Positions 31,462-40,696 of a stretch of DNA of 51,748 nucleotides are shown one piece after another. The DNA lies in assembly GCA_046756445.1 (NCBI GenBank), contig JBHHWI010000007.1, positions 1 to 51,748 of the forward strand. Reading direction: 5' to 3'. Under the pieces are notes generated by a model. It worked only from the letters and a program-made list of their open reading frames with translations. It had not been told where the DNA came from and did not search any database. This DNA comes from JACZWL01 sp046756445. Its GTDB lineage: Bacteria > Pseudomonadota > Gammaproteobacteria > Steroidobacterales > Woeseiaceae. How positions within the stretch are numbered: position 1 is the stretch's first letter; every line of letters begins with the position of its first letter. A program made the translations under genes and the position numbers.

Positions 31462-32331
31462 TTACACTTTCTTCTGCTGCATGGTCGCGAAGATACCTTC
31501 GGGCCGGATGAACAGCATGAGGATCAGGATCACGTATGCGCTGGTGTCGGAAAAGCCTGTCGGCAGGTAGAGGCCGGCGAACTGTTCCGCGATGCCGACG
31601 ATCAGTCCGCCCACTATGGCGCCGGGCAGGCTGCCGAAGCCGCCGACGATTGCCGCGGCAAAGGCCTTGATGCCGATGAATCCCATGACGGGTTCGACCA
31701 GGGACACGGGCGCCACCAGGATGCCCGCGGCCGCCGCGATTGCCGCCGACATCGCCCAGATCAGCGAGAAAATGCGTTTTACCGGAATGCCGACGTAGTA
31801 GGCCGCAAGTTGATTCTGGGAAGCGGCCTGCATGGCGATACCCAGTCGCGTAAACCGGAAGAACAGGTAGATCGCGGTACAGAGAAACGCCGTCCCGCAG
31901 ATGATGGCCAGGTTTTCATGACCGACGGCGACCTCGCCCAGCCGTAAGACGCCGCCCGCAAACGGTGACGAGATCGCCTTGGTATCGTTTCCCCACACGG
32001 CGCCGGCAAATGCCCGGAGGATGAAGCCGAGTCCGATCGTGATCATCAGCACGGCGAACGGTGGCTCGCCGATCATCGGCCGCAGAATCGCCCGTTCGAT
32101 GAGGACACCGATCAATGCCATCGTCAGCAGGGTCGCCAGCAGCCCCCAGAAGAATGGCAGCCCGGCCAGGTTGATATACGAGAAGGCCACGTATGCGCCG
32201 AGCATCATCAGATCGCCCTGCGCGAAATTGACCATCTCGGTCGCCTTGTATACCAGCACGAAGCCGAGTGCGATCAGGCCATAGACGCAGCCCTGCGAGA
32301 TACCACTGATGAGCAGCTGGATTACTTCCAT
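31462..32331 (-). CDS. LIV-type ABC transporter permease (LivH-like)
   Basis: 289 residues with about eight membrane helices. LivH signatures: GLIALGFVLVYKATEMVNFAQGDLMMLGAY at the N-terminus, LIERAILRP, and GFGSLPGAIVGG near the end. First gene of the operon livH-livM-livG-livF-acyl-CoA ligase-binding protein-crotonase. The 97 bases before it contain no gene and probably the promoter. Confidence 0.93.
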   Translation of the reverse strand: MEVIQLLISGISQGCVYGLIALGFVLVYKATEMVNFAQGDLMMLGAYVAFSYINLAGLPFFWGLLATLLTMALIGVLIERAILRPMIGEPPFAVLMITIGLGFILRAFAGAVWGNDTKAISSPFAGGVLRLGEVAVGHENLAIICGTAFLCTAIYLFFRFTRLGIAMQAASQNQLAAYYVGIPVKRIFSLIWAMSAAIAAAAGILVAPVSLVEPVMGFIGIKAFAAAIVGGFGSLPGAIVGGLIVGIAEQFAGLYLPTGFSDTSAYVILILMLFIRPEGIFATMQQKKV

Positions 32332-32428
32332 AGGCGCTTGATGATGTGCACCGCAGTTATCTGATGCTTATTCTGTCTGCGGCATGCCATTGCGAAGCCT
32401 ACCAATTCCGCGCCCCGATGTAACCGGA

Positions 32429-34678
32429 CTACAGGGACTCCAGCAGTCGACGGCTATTGGCGTCTTCAGGAAACTGTTGCAGGAGGCGGCTCGCTTCCGC
32501 GCGCGCATCCGCGGTCCTGTCCGAGTCCCGGTACATCGTTGCCAGCGCCCAGCCGATATCGTAATCGCCGGGAAATGACTCCCGGGCTTTCTCGAGTACC
32601 GCCATCGCCTGACGGGATCTGCCCAGCGAATTCAGCGCGACGCCGTAAACATAGACAAATCTCGGGTTTCCTGCTTCCAGTTCGACCGCCCGGGCGAGCT
32701 CGACGAGCGCGGCGTCCGGTTTTTCATTCCGCACGAGAACGAGGCCCAATGCATGATGTAATGGCGCGCTTTTGTCGTCCAGTGCCTGTCCTTCGCGTAG
32801 CAGTCTTTCCGCATCGCCGTCGCGGCCGAGCGACCGATAGAGATCAGCGAGATTGGCGCGAGCGGCAACTGCACGCGGTTCCATACTCAGCGCCTGAAGA
32901 TAGGACGCCTCGGCATTCGCCGATTCTCCGGCCTCTGCATACAGGATGCCGAGATTGATATGTGACTCCGGTCTTTCGGCGATCGCCAGTTGCGAGTCGA
33001 TGTATTCCTTTTCGGCCGCATCGAATCGCTCCCGATGCGCCTGCCTCAACGTGTCACGCAGCGGCGAGAGCGTACTCACGGCCTGCAGCCGGACAGCCCT
33101 TGACGGATCCGTCAACAGCGCCGCCGCCCACCGTGCCCGGTAGTCCGGAGAAACCGTGTCCAGCGCCCGCAGGGCGGCAATGCGGATCAATGGATCGCGA
33201 CTCGACAACTCGCGCTCGATGAGGGCCCGGGCATCGCCCGATATTGGCGCAGCCAACAATGTCAGCGCCGTCGCCCTCGCAATCCCCGGTTGACTCCCGT
33301 CGGCTATTAGCTCGATCAGCAGCGCATTGGCGCCCGCTTCGGAGCGCCTTGCGGCCTGAATCGCCTCCGCGAAGTGGCTTGCCGGCCTGCCATACCAGGC
33401 GGCAGCCGCCTCGCTCAGCGAGCGGTCGTCTTGATCGCTGTGACAGTGCTTGCAGGCGTTCGGGGATCCCGTGCCGACGGTGAGATCCGGCCTCGGTATG
33501 CGAAAGCTGTGATCGCGTCTCGGATCGACCACCATGTAGGTGCGCGACGGCATGTGGCAATCGACGCACTCGACCGCAGCCTGCGGGTGCCGATGGTGGG
33601 CGGACGAGTCGAATCTCGACGGCAGGTGGCAGCTCGCGCAGACCCTGCTGACGCTGCCCGCGGTTTTCAGTGCCGCCGTATGCGGGTCGTGGCAATCGCT
33701 GCAGGTGACACCCGCGGCGTACATCCTGCTTTGTAGGAAGGAGCCATAGACGTAGACCTCGTCCTTGATCTGGCCGTCGGGATAATAAAGGTGCTCATCG
33801 AGAAGGGACGGAAGATGCGTGTCCGTCAATGGCCTGCCGAATACGTACGCCGGCGCGATGTTCGCTCGTCTCGAGTGGCATCGACCGCAGGCCTCCGGTT
33901 GCGCAAGCTTCCCGGCGGGGGGATCGCTTCGCTCGGCGATTCCGGTGGCGGCATTGATTCGCCACAGGGACTCCCCGGCGTCGTTCAGATCGACCGGGAG
34001 ACCAACTGCCGGCCGCCCGGCGTGCCGTGATCCGGGGCCGTGGCAGGCCTCGCAAGCCACGTTGATCTCTGTCCAGGTAGTGCCGAAGGAATCCGTGGAC
34101 GCATCGTAGTTCTTTTCCAGCCCGGTGCTGTGACACTCGGCACACATGTAATTCCAGTTCTGTTCGCGCCCGGTCCAGTGAAGCGGATCGGTACTGGCTA
34201 TGTATTCGTCACCGTAGACGTGAAACCAGCGCTGGCCCCCCGCCCCGCGCGGTCGTGCGTCCCAGGCAGTCGGCAGCGCCTGCACTCGCCCGTCGGGGAA
34301 CTCGACCAGATATTGCTGCAGCGGTGAAACGCCGAAGGTGTATGCGACCTCGAAGTCCTGCAGCTCGCCGTCCGCATTGTCCGTGCGGACCCGGAATTGC
34401 CCGTTGCGGCGAAAGAAAGCGTTCCTTACGCCGAAATGCGGGAACTCGGCATCGGCAAAATCGCCGAGCACCGTCTCATCGGTCGCCGGCTGCATGGCTT
34501 TTGCATGATGAGAATCACGCCAGTCAGTGAACTGCCTTGAATGACATGACGCGCACACCTGTGCGCCGACGAACGTGGCCGCCTGTGTGTCGACACCGTT
34601 GGGCAGTGCCGTCTCGTCCGCCGGCTGTCCGCACCCGGACAGGGTCAGACAAATCGCCGCGGCGGCGACAGCACGCAT
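32429..34678 (-). CDS. Octaheme cytochrome c with HEAT-like and TPR domains (lipoprotein)
   Basis: 749 residues. Lipobox LTLSGC puts it on a membrane. Eight CxxCH heme-binding motifs are seen in the first 420 residues (CASCH, CAECH, CEACH, CGRCH, CSDCH, CASCH, CVDCH, CKHCH). A helical HEAT-like part (about 430-540: RALIERELSSRDPLIRIAALRAL) and TPR repeats (about 560-740) follow. The heme part resembles cytochrome c554-type multiheme proteins; the substrate is unknown. Electron transfer plus protein docking is the reasonable reading. It stands alone between the LIV operon and the cold-shock gene. Confidence 0.88.
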   Translation of the reverse strand: MRAVAAAAICLTLSGCGQPADETALPNGVDTQAATFVGAQVCASCHSRQFTDWRDSHHAKAMQPATDETVLGDFADAEFPHFGVRNAFFRRNGQFRVRTDNADGELQDFEVAYTFGVSPLQQYLVEFPDGRVQALPTAWDARPRGAGGQRWFHVYGDEYIASTDPLHWTGREQNWNYMCAECHSTGLEKNYDASTDSFGTTWTEINVACEACHGPGSRHAGRPAVGLPVDLNDAGESLWRINAATGIAERSDPPAGKLAQPEACGRCHSRRANIAPAYVFGRPLTDTHLPSLLDEHLYYPDGQIKDEVYVYGSFLQSRMYAAGVTCSDCHDPHTAALKTAGSVSRVCASCHLPSRFDSSAHHRHPQAAVECVDCHMPSRTYMVVDPRRDHSFRIPRPDLTVGTGSPNACKHCHSDQDDRSLSEAAAAWYGRPASHFAEAIQAARRSEAGANALLIELIADGSQPGIARATALTLLAAPISGDARALIERELSSRDPLIRIAALRALDTVSPDYRARWAAALLTDPSRAVRLQAVSTLSPLRDTLRQAHRERFDAAEKEYIDSQLAIAERPESHINLGILYAEAGESANAEASYLQALSMEPRAVAARANLADLYRSLGRDGDAERLLREGQALDDKSAPLHHALGLVLVRNEKPDAALVELARAVELEAGNPRFVYVYGVALNSLGRSRQAMAVLEKARESFPGDYDIGWALATMYRDSDRTADARAEASRLLQQFPEDANSRRLLESL

Positions 34679-34719
34679 GTTTTCGAAATGGAAACTTTGT
34701 TCAGTGCGGCATTAGCTGC

Positions 34720-34932
34720 TCAAGCAGCCATGACGTTTTCCGCCTGCGGGCCCTTCTCCCCCTGTGTCACTTCCATGGTGACCTTCTGTCCTTCCTTCAA
34801 TGATCTGAATCCTTCCATCTGGATGGCGCTGTGATGGACGAAGACGTCCTGACCACCCTCGCGCTCAATAAAACCGAATCCCTTGTCGTCGTTGAACCAT
34901 TTGACGGTTCCTTCAACTCTTTCGCCTGACAT
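34720..34932 (-). CDS. Cold-shock domain protein (CspA family)
   Basis: 70 residues, the standard length. RNP1 (KGFGFIERE) and RNP2 (DVFVHHSAI) motifs and the VKWFND start are diagnostic. It binds single-stranded RNA/DNA. A clear ribosome site (GAGGTTGAT) precedes the ATG. The 273 bases upstream to lldD's end hold the lldD terminator and probably a structured cold-shock leader. Confidence 0.95.
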   Translation of the reverse strand: MSGERVEGTVKWFNDDKGFGFIEREGGQDVFVHHSAIQMEGFRSLKEGQKVTMEVTQGEKGPQAENVMAA

Positions 34933-35106
34933 ATCAACCTCATAGTAAAACTCGCCGGCCGAAACCGACGTTCAGCAAAGCCCGCCTCGCGGCAAAGCAG
35001 CCGGTATCTTACCCGCATTCGCGGCCACAAGCCCGTCATTTACCGTCGAAATTAAGACTATTTCGTAAATATGGTCGATTAAGCATCAGGTTTTTCGGGC
35101 AAAATA

Positions 35107-35124
35107 CCGCCGCTCTCGCGGCGG
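35107..35124 (-). terminator. Intrinsic terminator of the 2-hydroxyacid dehydrogenase gene
   Basis: On the minus strand CCGCCGC-GAGA-GCGGCGG forms a 7-bp stem and is followed by TATTTT. A second hairpin (CCGGAC/GTCCGG, 35128-35142) lies just before it. Both follow the lldD-like stop by about 60-80 bases. Confidence 0.6.
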
Positions 35125-35205
35125 GCGCCGGACGGCGTCCGGGCGATTGCGTGTGGCGCATTCGTCTGCCCTGCGCTGAAACGAAGCCCGCTGAATATCG
35201 CAACT

Positions 35206-36366
35206 CTACCGGGTCGCCAGCATGGATCGGTTCAGTTCGGAGATCGACCGGCAACCCATCAGCAACATGTCGCGCTCGATCTCGCCCTTGAGCAGGGACA
35301 TGGCGCGCTCGACGCCGGCGGACCCCGCCGCGGCCAGCGCGTAGAGGTACATGCGGCCTCCCGAGCAGGCGTTTGCACCTTTCGCCAGCGCCTTGAGCAC
35401 GTGACTGCCGCGCCGCACGCCACCGTCGAGGATGATCTGGATCTGACCGCCCACCGCATCGACGATCGCCTCGAGCTGATCGAACGGTGATCGTGACGCG
35501 TCCAGCTGGCGGCCGCCGTGGTTGGACACCATGATCGCGCTGGCGCCGACATCGACGCAGCGCTTTGCGTCGGCAACCGCCATCACGCCCTTGATGGCGA
35601 ACGGTCCGCCCCATTCGTCGATCATTCGCGCGGCGTCTTCCCAGTCGATGTCTCGCTTCATCTGCGAGTCCAGATAATCAACTACCGAATACTGCGCGCT
35701 CGAGCCGGCCGTGATGAATCTGCTGATATTGGGAAGGTCGAATTTCCGCCGAAAGACGTAGTTGAATGTCCAGTCGGGATGCAGCGCGAAACTCAGCAGA
35801 CTCCCCGGCGTCAGCTTCGGCGGTGTGGTCATGCCCGTGATGTAATCGCGTTCGCGATTGCCCGCCACGATCGTGTCGACGGTCAGTGCCAGCGCATTGA
35901 ATTTCGCTGCCTTGCAGCGCTCGATTAAGTCGGTGGTCAGGGCCGGATCCCGGTGAACGTAGATCTGGAACAGTTTGGGTGCGGAGAACGCGCCCAGCTC
36001 TTCAATGCTGCGCGTGCCGATCGTGGATACGCTGAACATCGTGCCGAGCTTCTCTGCCGCTGTGGCTATCGCGCGCTCGCCGTCATGATGAAACAAGCGT
36101 TGCATCGCCGTTGGTGCCATAAACAGGGGACATTCCAGGCGGCTTCCGAGTACTTCGGTGCTCATGTCCACACTTTCTACGCCTGCCAGCACGTTCGGCA
36201 CGAGATCGCAGGTCTCGAATGCTTCCGAGTTGCGGCGCATCGTGACTTCGTCGTCGGCACCGCCGTCGATGTAATGAAAGATCGGCGACGGCAGACGTTT
36301 CCTGGCCAGCTTGCGGAAGTCCTCGGTTTTATAGCAGTTATTCAGGCGCACTGGCGGGCTTGTCAT
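35206..36366 (-). CDS. lldD: FMN-dependent L-lactate/2-hydroxyacid dehydrogenase
   Basis: 386 residues, the normal length. Family motifs: FHYIDGGADDE near the N-terminus, MAPTAMQRLFH, ALTVDT, the catalytic-histidine motif SNHGGRQLD, and FMN-phosphate loop ILDGGVRRG...GRMYLY. It oxidises L-lactate or a related 2-hydroxyacid and reduces quinone or cytochrome at the inner membrane. Lactate is the likeliest substrate but glycolate or mandelate relatives share these motifs. Monocistronic, ending in a terminator. Confidence 0.88.
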   Translation of the reverse strand: MTSPPVRLNNCYKTEDFRKLARKRLPSPIFHYIDGGADDEVTMRRNSEAFETCDLVPNVLAGVESVDMSTEVLGSRLECPLFMAPTAMQRLFHHDGERAIATAAEKLGTMFSVSTIGTRSIEELGAFSAPKLFQIYVHRDPALTTDLIERCKAAKFNALALTVDTIVAGNRERDYITGMTTPPKLTPGSLLSFALHPDWTFNYVFRRKFDLPNISRFITAGSSAQYSVVDYLDSQMKRDIDWEDAARMIDEWGGPFAIKGVMAVADAKRCVDVGASAIMVSNHGGRQLDASRSPFDQLEAIVDAVGGQIQIILDGGVRRGSHVLKALAKGANACSGGRMYLYALAAAGSAGVERAMSLLKGEIERDMLLMGCRSISELNRSMLATR

Positions 36367-36507
36367 TGTTTTTCGACCAGAGCCGAAAGCCTATCACGCC
36401 CGAACGAGAATGTATCTGACCGTCGCGATATCGAACCGCGCCGTCCATACTGGTTCTAGTAATCACGACAACTGTCTGTAACAGTGATTTCGACGGTGGG
36501 CCCGAAT

Positions 36508-36687
36508 ATGACCAGGAAGATATGCATCGGCATCTCTGTGCTCGCAGCAACGTTCTATGCAAGCTCGGCGATCGCAGAAGACGCGGTCAAAGCAGATCCC
36601 AAGCACTACACAGTGAAATTCGAAGACGACAAGATTCGCATAGAGCAACCCGAAACAGTCACGCGGGTTGTACAATTAACGACATAA
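36508..36687 (+). pseudogene. Truncated cupin protein remnant
   Basis: 59 residues from the ATG at 36508. A signal peptide (MTRKICIGISVLAATFYASSAIA) is followed by ADPKHYTVKFEDDKIRI, which matches the opening of small periplasmic cupins (ADP-HYTVEFEND-VRV). The frame then ends after about 15 unrelated residues, and no cupin histidines follow in any nearby frame. I read it as a gene cut short by deletion, though a short expressed secreted peptide is possible. Confidence 0.5.
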
Positions 36688-36733
36688 TTCACCATGGTTT
36701 TCGAGAGAAAAACGCTTCTCCGGCTGACCTGCA

Positions 36734-37381
36734 ATGGACCAAAAGGATCACTGGGAGCACGTTTACGCCAGTAGACCGATCGAGAAGCTGGGTTGGTACA
36801 AGCCTCATCTGCAGACCTCCCTGGCCTGGATCAAGGACCTCGAGCTGGCTACGGATGCTCCGATCGTCGACGTCGGCGGCGGCGCATCCACATTGGTCGA
36901 CGATCTGCTAGACGCCGGCTACCGGTCGGTCACAGTCCTGGACCTGTCCGAGAAAGCCCTGTGCTCGGTCAGAACACGGCTGGGTCAGAAATCAGATCGG
37001 GTTACCTGGTTGAACGGCGATATAACCTCGATCGAATTGCCAGCCTATCACTACGAACTGTGGCACGACCGGGCAGTGTTTCATTTTCTCACCGAGCCCG
37101 ATCAGCAAGGGAAATATCAGGACAACCTTCGGCAAGCCCTACAGCCGGGTGGACACCTGATCATCGGCGCTTTCGCACCGGAAGCGCCGCCCAGGTGCAG
37201 CGGCCTGCCCGTACAGCGGTACAGCCAGGAACAGTTACAGGACGCGCTCGGTGAGGAATTCGACTTAGTGCGCCATCGCAAGGAAAAACACAGTACGCCG
37301 GGGGGTATAGAGCAAATGTATCTCTATTGCCATTTTCGTAGAACGGCCGGACCCGCCGACGAGATCACCAGCCCGAGTTAA
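36734..37381 (+). CDS. Class I SAM-dependent methyltransferase
   Basis: 215 residues. Motif I is VDVGGGASTLVDDLL (SAM binding), with VTVLDLSEKAL as motif II, WHDRAVFHFL and PGGHLIIGAF further on. Resembles small thiol/arsenite-like or generic methyltransferases (family length 190-220); the substrate is unknown. No operon partner: the cupin remnant ends 46 bases upstream and 229 bases without a gene follow. Confidence 0.82.
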   Translation: MDQKDHWEHVYASRPIEKLGWYKPHLQTSLAWIKDLELATDAPIVDVGGGASTLVDDLLDAGYRSVTVLDLSEKALCSVRTRLGQKSDRVTWLNGDITSIELPAYHYELWHDRAVFHFLTEPDQQGKYQDNLRQALQPGGHLIIGAFAPEAPPRCSGLPVQRYSQEQLQDALGEEFDLVRHRKEKHSTPGGIEQMYLYCHFRRTAGPADEITSPS

Positions 37382-37610
37382 ATGCGACAACCGATACTCG
37401 ACCCGAGAGGCAGCGCCGGAGTGCAACATCCTCCTCTCTGTAACCAGAGATTAGGTGTTGCACCGACCGATTGAATCCGCAGGGATGACCATACATTGAT
37501 CCGACCGCAAGTATGGATAATTGGTGGGCAGTTGGAATTGTGACGAGTTTCATGATTGAGTACCGAATCCCGCCCTAATATGGACGGTGTCATCATCTTT
37601 GGAGCAACAA

Positions 37611-37928
37611 GTGAATAAACCGAAGTCTGCATTAGGCAAGCTATGGGGCTTCGTCAAGGGGGTGGCAGCGCTAGCGTTGCTCGGGTGGATTGCTCGGTAC
37701 GCGTATCTGCATTTCGAACCAGTATCATCTGGCGCAATCGACTCTGAACAAGCAACCGCATTCAACTGCAGGAGAGCTTACGCTAAGCGTGATTCAGACT
37801 ACGCTTGTATTAAATCGGATTCGTGCACCATGACCTCCGATGAGGTGGCCGATCTGAAGATTCTTGAGGCGGAGATCGATGAGCATTGCAACTTGCCGTT
37901 CAATCCACTGGCCGATGCTGTGCCGTAG
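37611..37928 (+). CDS. Small membrane-anchored orphan protein
   Basis: 105 residues from the GTG at 37611, chosen because TTTGGAG lies at the right distance; an in-frame GTG 8 codons earlier has no such site. A basic start and one hydrophobic helix (about 12-30) precede a soluble part with several Cys (NCRRAYAKRDSDYACIKSDSC, then EHC) that could form disulfides in the periplasm. No family recognised. Confidence 0.55.
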   Translation: MNKPKSALGKLWGFVKGVAALALLGWIARYAYLHFEPVSSGAIDSEQATAFNCRRAYAKRDSDYACIKSDSCTMTSDEVADLKILEAEIDEHCNLPFNPLADAVP

Positions 37929-38241
37929 CAAGTGACTGATCGTGCCTCAGAACAGCAGACGATCGAATAAAGCCCGCAACGACAGCCCTTGGCCGCAATC
38001 AGTGGTTGTGGGCTTCTGAGCTGGAATATCGGCTGCTGACCCAGATCGCACGTCGGCATTCACCCACGGATCAGAGCCCTGCATCGGCCCCGGGGCGCTT
38101 CCCCAGTGCCATCGATCGAGCGGTTGCTGCCGTGCGCAATCCCAAAAAGGTGACAAAAGGTCAAAACTGGGACTGCGGTCGCAGATTTATTCGAAGCGCT
38201 GGTTCTAAGGTTGCCGTGGGAAAGGTTCGTGCTCAACTACC
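37929..38241. other. 313-base gap, nothing recognised
   Basis: No convincing gene, tRNA or repeat is seen. Short frames here have no ribosome site or recognisable product. It may be decayed sequence at the edge of the AlbA_2 gene. Confidence 0.5.
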
Positions 38242-39447
38242 GTGCTTCTGAAGCAACTGCTACAGAATCCAGTGACTTCCTCGAAGCTGCTCGTTTGCGA
38301 CCCCTTCCGGGAGCAGAATCAGGAAGAGCTGGTTAAAGAGGTCATCGGTCTGGCAAACGCCGACGTTGATGGTCCCCGGCACATCCTGTTCGGGATCAAT
38401 GCGGGGGCCATGGAAGGTAGCCGTATCGTTGGTATCGCTGATAGCGCCATGGCCGATCTAAAAAAAGCCCATCGGCTGATATCGGCACTGATCGAACCGG
38501 TTCTCCACCTTGCGTTCATCTATGACAGGATTAACAGCAAGCTCGTTGGCGCTCTCGAAATTGACGGCTGCGATGAGGGGCCATATGTTGTCGGGAAGGA
38601 TTTCTCCGAAGAGCTTTCGCGCGGTCAGGCCTGGATCCGAGAAGGCCGGGAACTTCGCACCGTCGAGCGCACTGATCTGGCTCCGGTCGGCACACCCGAG
38701 GCGGACAAACAGCCCGCCGAGCCGGCTCAACCACCCTCCAAGGCGGCTAAACCACCGTCGATAGAGGTAGGTTTCAATGACCAGCCGGACTGTAAGCTGC
38801 TCGAGATGCCCGTGCCCGATACCTCAAATCCACCGTTTGCTCACGAAAAACAGAACGTCAAGGGGCCCTTGGATTTGACAAGGGCGATCAAAGATACTAT
38901 CGGTACCGTAACCACCCGAATCCTGCAATTGGGGCGCACACGTTCGCATGTTCCTGCTACCGATTCCGATGAATGTGACATGGATTCGCAGACCGATGCA
39001 TTCAATGCAACCGAAACACTGGTTGACGACGCCGAAAACCACTACTTTTACGAAGAGAAAGCACTGAAGCTGAATCTGGCTGTTTGCAACGAGGGTGCAG
39101 AGGGCGTCGAGGATGTGAGCATAGAACTCGGCATCCCGCGACTTGCGGATCTCGATGTGGCCGATCGCCTATATATCAGTCCATTTGACAAACGCTCGCC
39201 GTCTGAGCTTGAAAATCTCGGTTACCCGGAGGTAGAGCGCCGCGACGACGCCATACTGGTGCGCGGATCGATCGGTGATCTGGCCCCTGGCGGCCCTAAG
39301 CAGGCGTTTAAGTGCGCGCTGCGTCTGGCGGTCGGGCCCGGCATGCAGGGAAGGAAAGTAGCGATCCTCTACACGCTCCGTGGGCAGAACCGGCAAAGTC
39401 TCGGCAAGGGACGCTTGAAAATCAGATTTGGCGAGGTATCTGCCTGA
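38242..39447 (+). CDS. Schlafen/AlbA_2-like domain protein
   Basis: 401 residues from a GTG; the true start is uncertain. Residues about 20-130 carry the AlbA_2 (Schlafen-type) pattern: a charged start (FREQNQEELVKEVIGLANAD), then HILFGINAG and GSRIVGIAD. This fold occurs in putative DNA/RNA-binding or nuclease regulators and in phage-defence genes. A Pro/Lys-rich linker (about 150-175) and a C-terminal beta-rich domain (about 275-400: LNLAVCNEGAEGVEDVSIELG) follow, resembling an immunoglobulin-like module. Isolated gene in a patch of orphans. Confidence 0.6.
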   Translation: MLLKQLLQNPVTSSKLLVCDPFREQNQEELVKEVIGLANADVDGPRHILFGINAGAMEGSRIVGIADSAMADLKKAHRLISALIEPVLHLAFIYDRINSKLVGALEIDGCDEGPYVVGKDFSEELSRGQAWIREGRELRTVERTDLAPVGTPEADKQPAEPAQPPSKAAKPPSIEVGFNDQPDCKLLEMPVPDTSNPPFAHEKQNVKGPLDLTRAIKDTIGTVTTRILQLGRTRSHVPATDSDECDMDSQTDAFNATETLVDDAENHYFYEEKALKLNLAVCNEGAEGVEDVSIELGIPRLADLDVADRLYISPFDKRSPSELENLGYPEVERRDDAILVRGSIGDLAPGGPKQAFKCALRLAVGPGMQGRKVAILYTLRGQNRQSLGKGRLKIRFGEVSA

Positions 39448-39881
39448 CCGGGACGCCATGGGTAGCAGCATTGTTTCCGTAACCTCGCGCGGAGCGAACA
39501 CGCTTACCCCGACCAGTTCCATCCGTTACTAAGAAAAGCCACACAGCTACGGGCCTTGTTCACAGGCTGGAATGTCCCCTACCGGTCGTTCCTTGTCGGT
39601 TGCCTGCACCGCAGGCGGCGGGCGGCTAAGGGTGGGATAGCAGCGGGTCGATGGAATTTGCGCAAGGCACCAAGAACCCTGGTTTGCCAATGTTGTTTCC
39701 GGCCAACAAAAGCGCCGGAAAACGATATTTGGCGCACACTTTCCGTGCCGCCGATCTAACAATAATCCCATCCGCTCCAAATCTGTGAACCAGGACACTA
39801 ATAAGAATGTGAATACGACTAGCCTGCACGTGCAGTACACAGATTCAGCACTTTTTTGGGAAATTCGAAAAGGAGAACGAC
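39448..39881. other. 434-base gap upstream of the outer-membrane gene
   Basis: No gene is seen. The first half has no clear structure. The second half is AT-richer and holds the likely promoter of the barrel gene together with a 12-bp palindrome and, just before the start, the ribosome site AAAAGGAGAACGAC. Confidence 0.5.
39824..39835. promoter_or_regulatory. 12-bp palindrome CTGCACGTGCAG
   Basis: A perfect 12-bp palindrome 46 bases before the barrel gene start. Its position suits a regulator operator overlapping the promoter. The bound protein is unknown. Confidence 0.4.
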
Positions 39882-40478
39882 ATGTTGCGTTCTGTACTTT
39901 TAACGGCACTGATTGCGTTTTCCGCTTCGGTAAGCGCGCAGGGTTTTGACTATAACTATGTTTCAGTCGGTTACAGCCAGGTTGACATAGATTCAACTAT
40001 CCAGGGCGCGACAATCGATGGCGACGCATTGGGCTTGGGTGGCTCATATGGGCTGAACGACGATATTTTCGCGTTCGGGTCGTTCCAGGACGGAGAACTC
40101 GAAGAACCGGGTGATCCGGATAACATCGACGTCACCGTATATGATATTGGTTTCGGGTATCGCATGCCGATGTCAGACACCGTTGATTTCGTGACGACCC
40201 TGTCTTACGAATATATGGAACTCTCCGAACCAGGACTAAGCGTTGATGAAAGCGGCTTGGGCATCGGCGTCGGTATTCGGGCGAATGCAAGCGACACTAT
40301 AGAACTCAATGCCGGCATTCAGTACGTTGATTTGGGCACCGTCTTTGGTGATGACACTTCATTCGCCGCCGGAGTGCTATATAGCCTGACGGAAAGCATT
40401 GACATAGGGCTGAACGGCAATTGGGGTGATGATGTATCCCAGTACACGCTCAGCGGCAGGTTCTATTTCGGCAAATGA
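39882..40478 (+). CDS. Small outer-membrane beta-barrel protein
   Basis: 198 residues. Signal peptide (to about SVSAQ) followed by alternating polar/hydrophobic strands with Gly/Tyr rich segments (YVSVGYSQVDID, LGLGGSYGLND, IGFGYRMPM, LSGRFYFGK), the pattern of an eight-stranded Opa/OmpA-like barrel. The mature protein is acidic. Function unknown; adhesion or porin-like. Ribosome site AGGAGA 7 bases before the ATG and a terminator just after the stop show a single-gene transcript. Confidence 0.82.
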   Translation: MLRSVLLTALIAFSASVSAQGFDYNYVSVGYSQVDIDSTIQGATIDGDALGLGGSYGLNDDIFAFGSFQDGELEEPGDPDNIDVTVYDIGFGYRMPMSDTVDFVTTLSYEYMELSEPGLSVDESGLGIGVGIRANASDTIELNAGIQYVDLGTVFGDDTSFAAGVLYSLTESIDIGLNGNWGDDVSQYTLSGRFYFGK

Positions 40479-40502
40479 GCCGAGCCAAAACTGCTACGTC
40501 AA

Positions 40503-40528
40503 GGCCCCGCTTCGCGGGGCCTTTTTTT
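40503..40528 (+). terminator. Intrinsic terminator of the barrel gene
   Basis: GGCCCCGC (40503-40510), TTC loop, GCGGGGCC (40514-40521), then seven T. A textbook rho-independent terminator 25 bases after the stop. Confidence 0.93.
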
Positions 40529-40696
40529 CGCGTGCGGCCGGCAAGGCGCACTCACCTGTAGGTGACAAGCCTCTATCCGGCCGTCAGAACAAGTCGAAAC
40601 TATCTCAATTGGCCGACATCGTGGAAATAACGGATAGAATCGGACATTGTTTGTCGGTTCAAATGCCGGTTATTACAACCAGGGTCGTGTCCGTTA

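Noticed and set aside
30416..31570. 384-residue Gln/Asp-rich plus-strand frame
   Set aside because: Antisense of the LivM-like permease; composition is that of reversed membrane codons.
38006..38251. 81-residue plus-strand frame before the AlbA_2 gene
   Set aside because: No ribosome site, no domain, overlaps the next gene.
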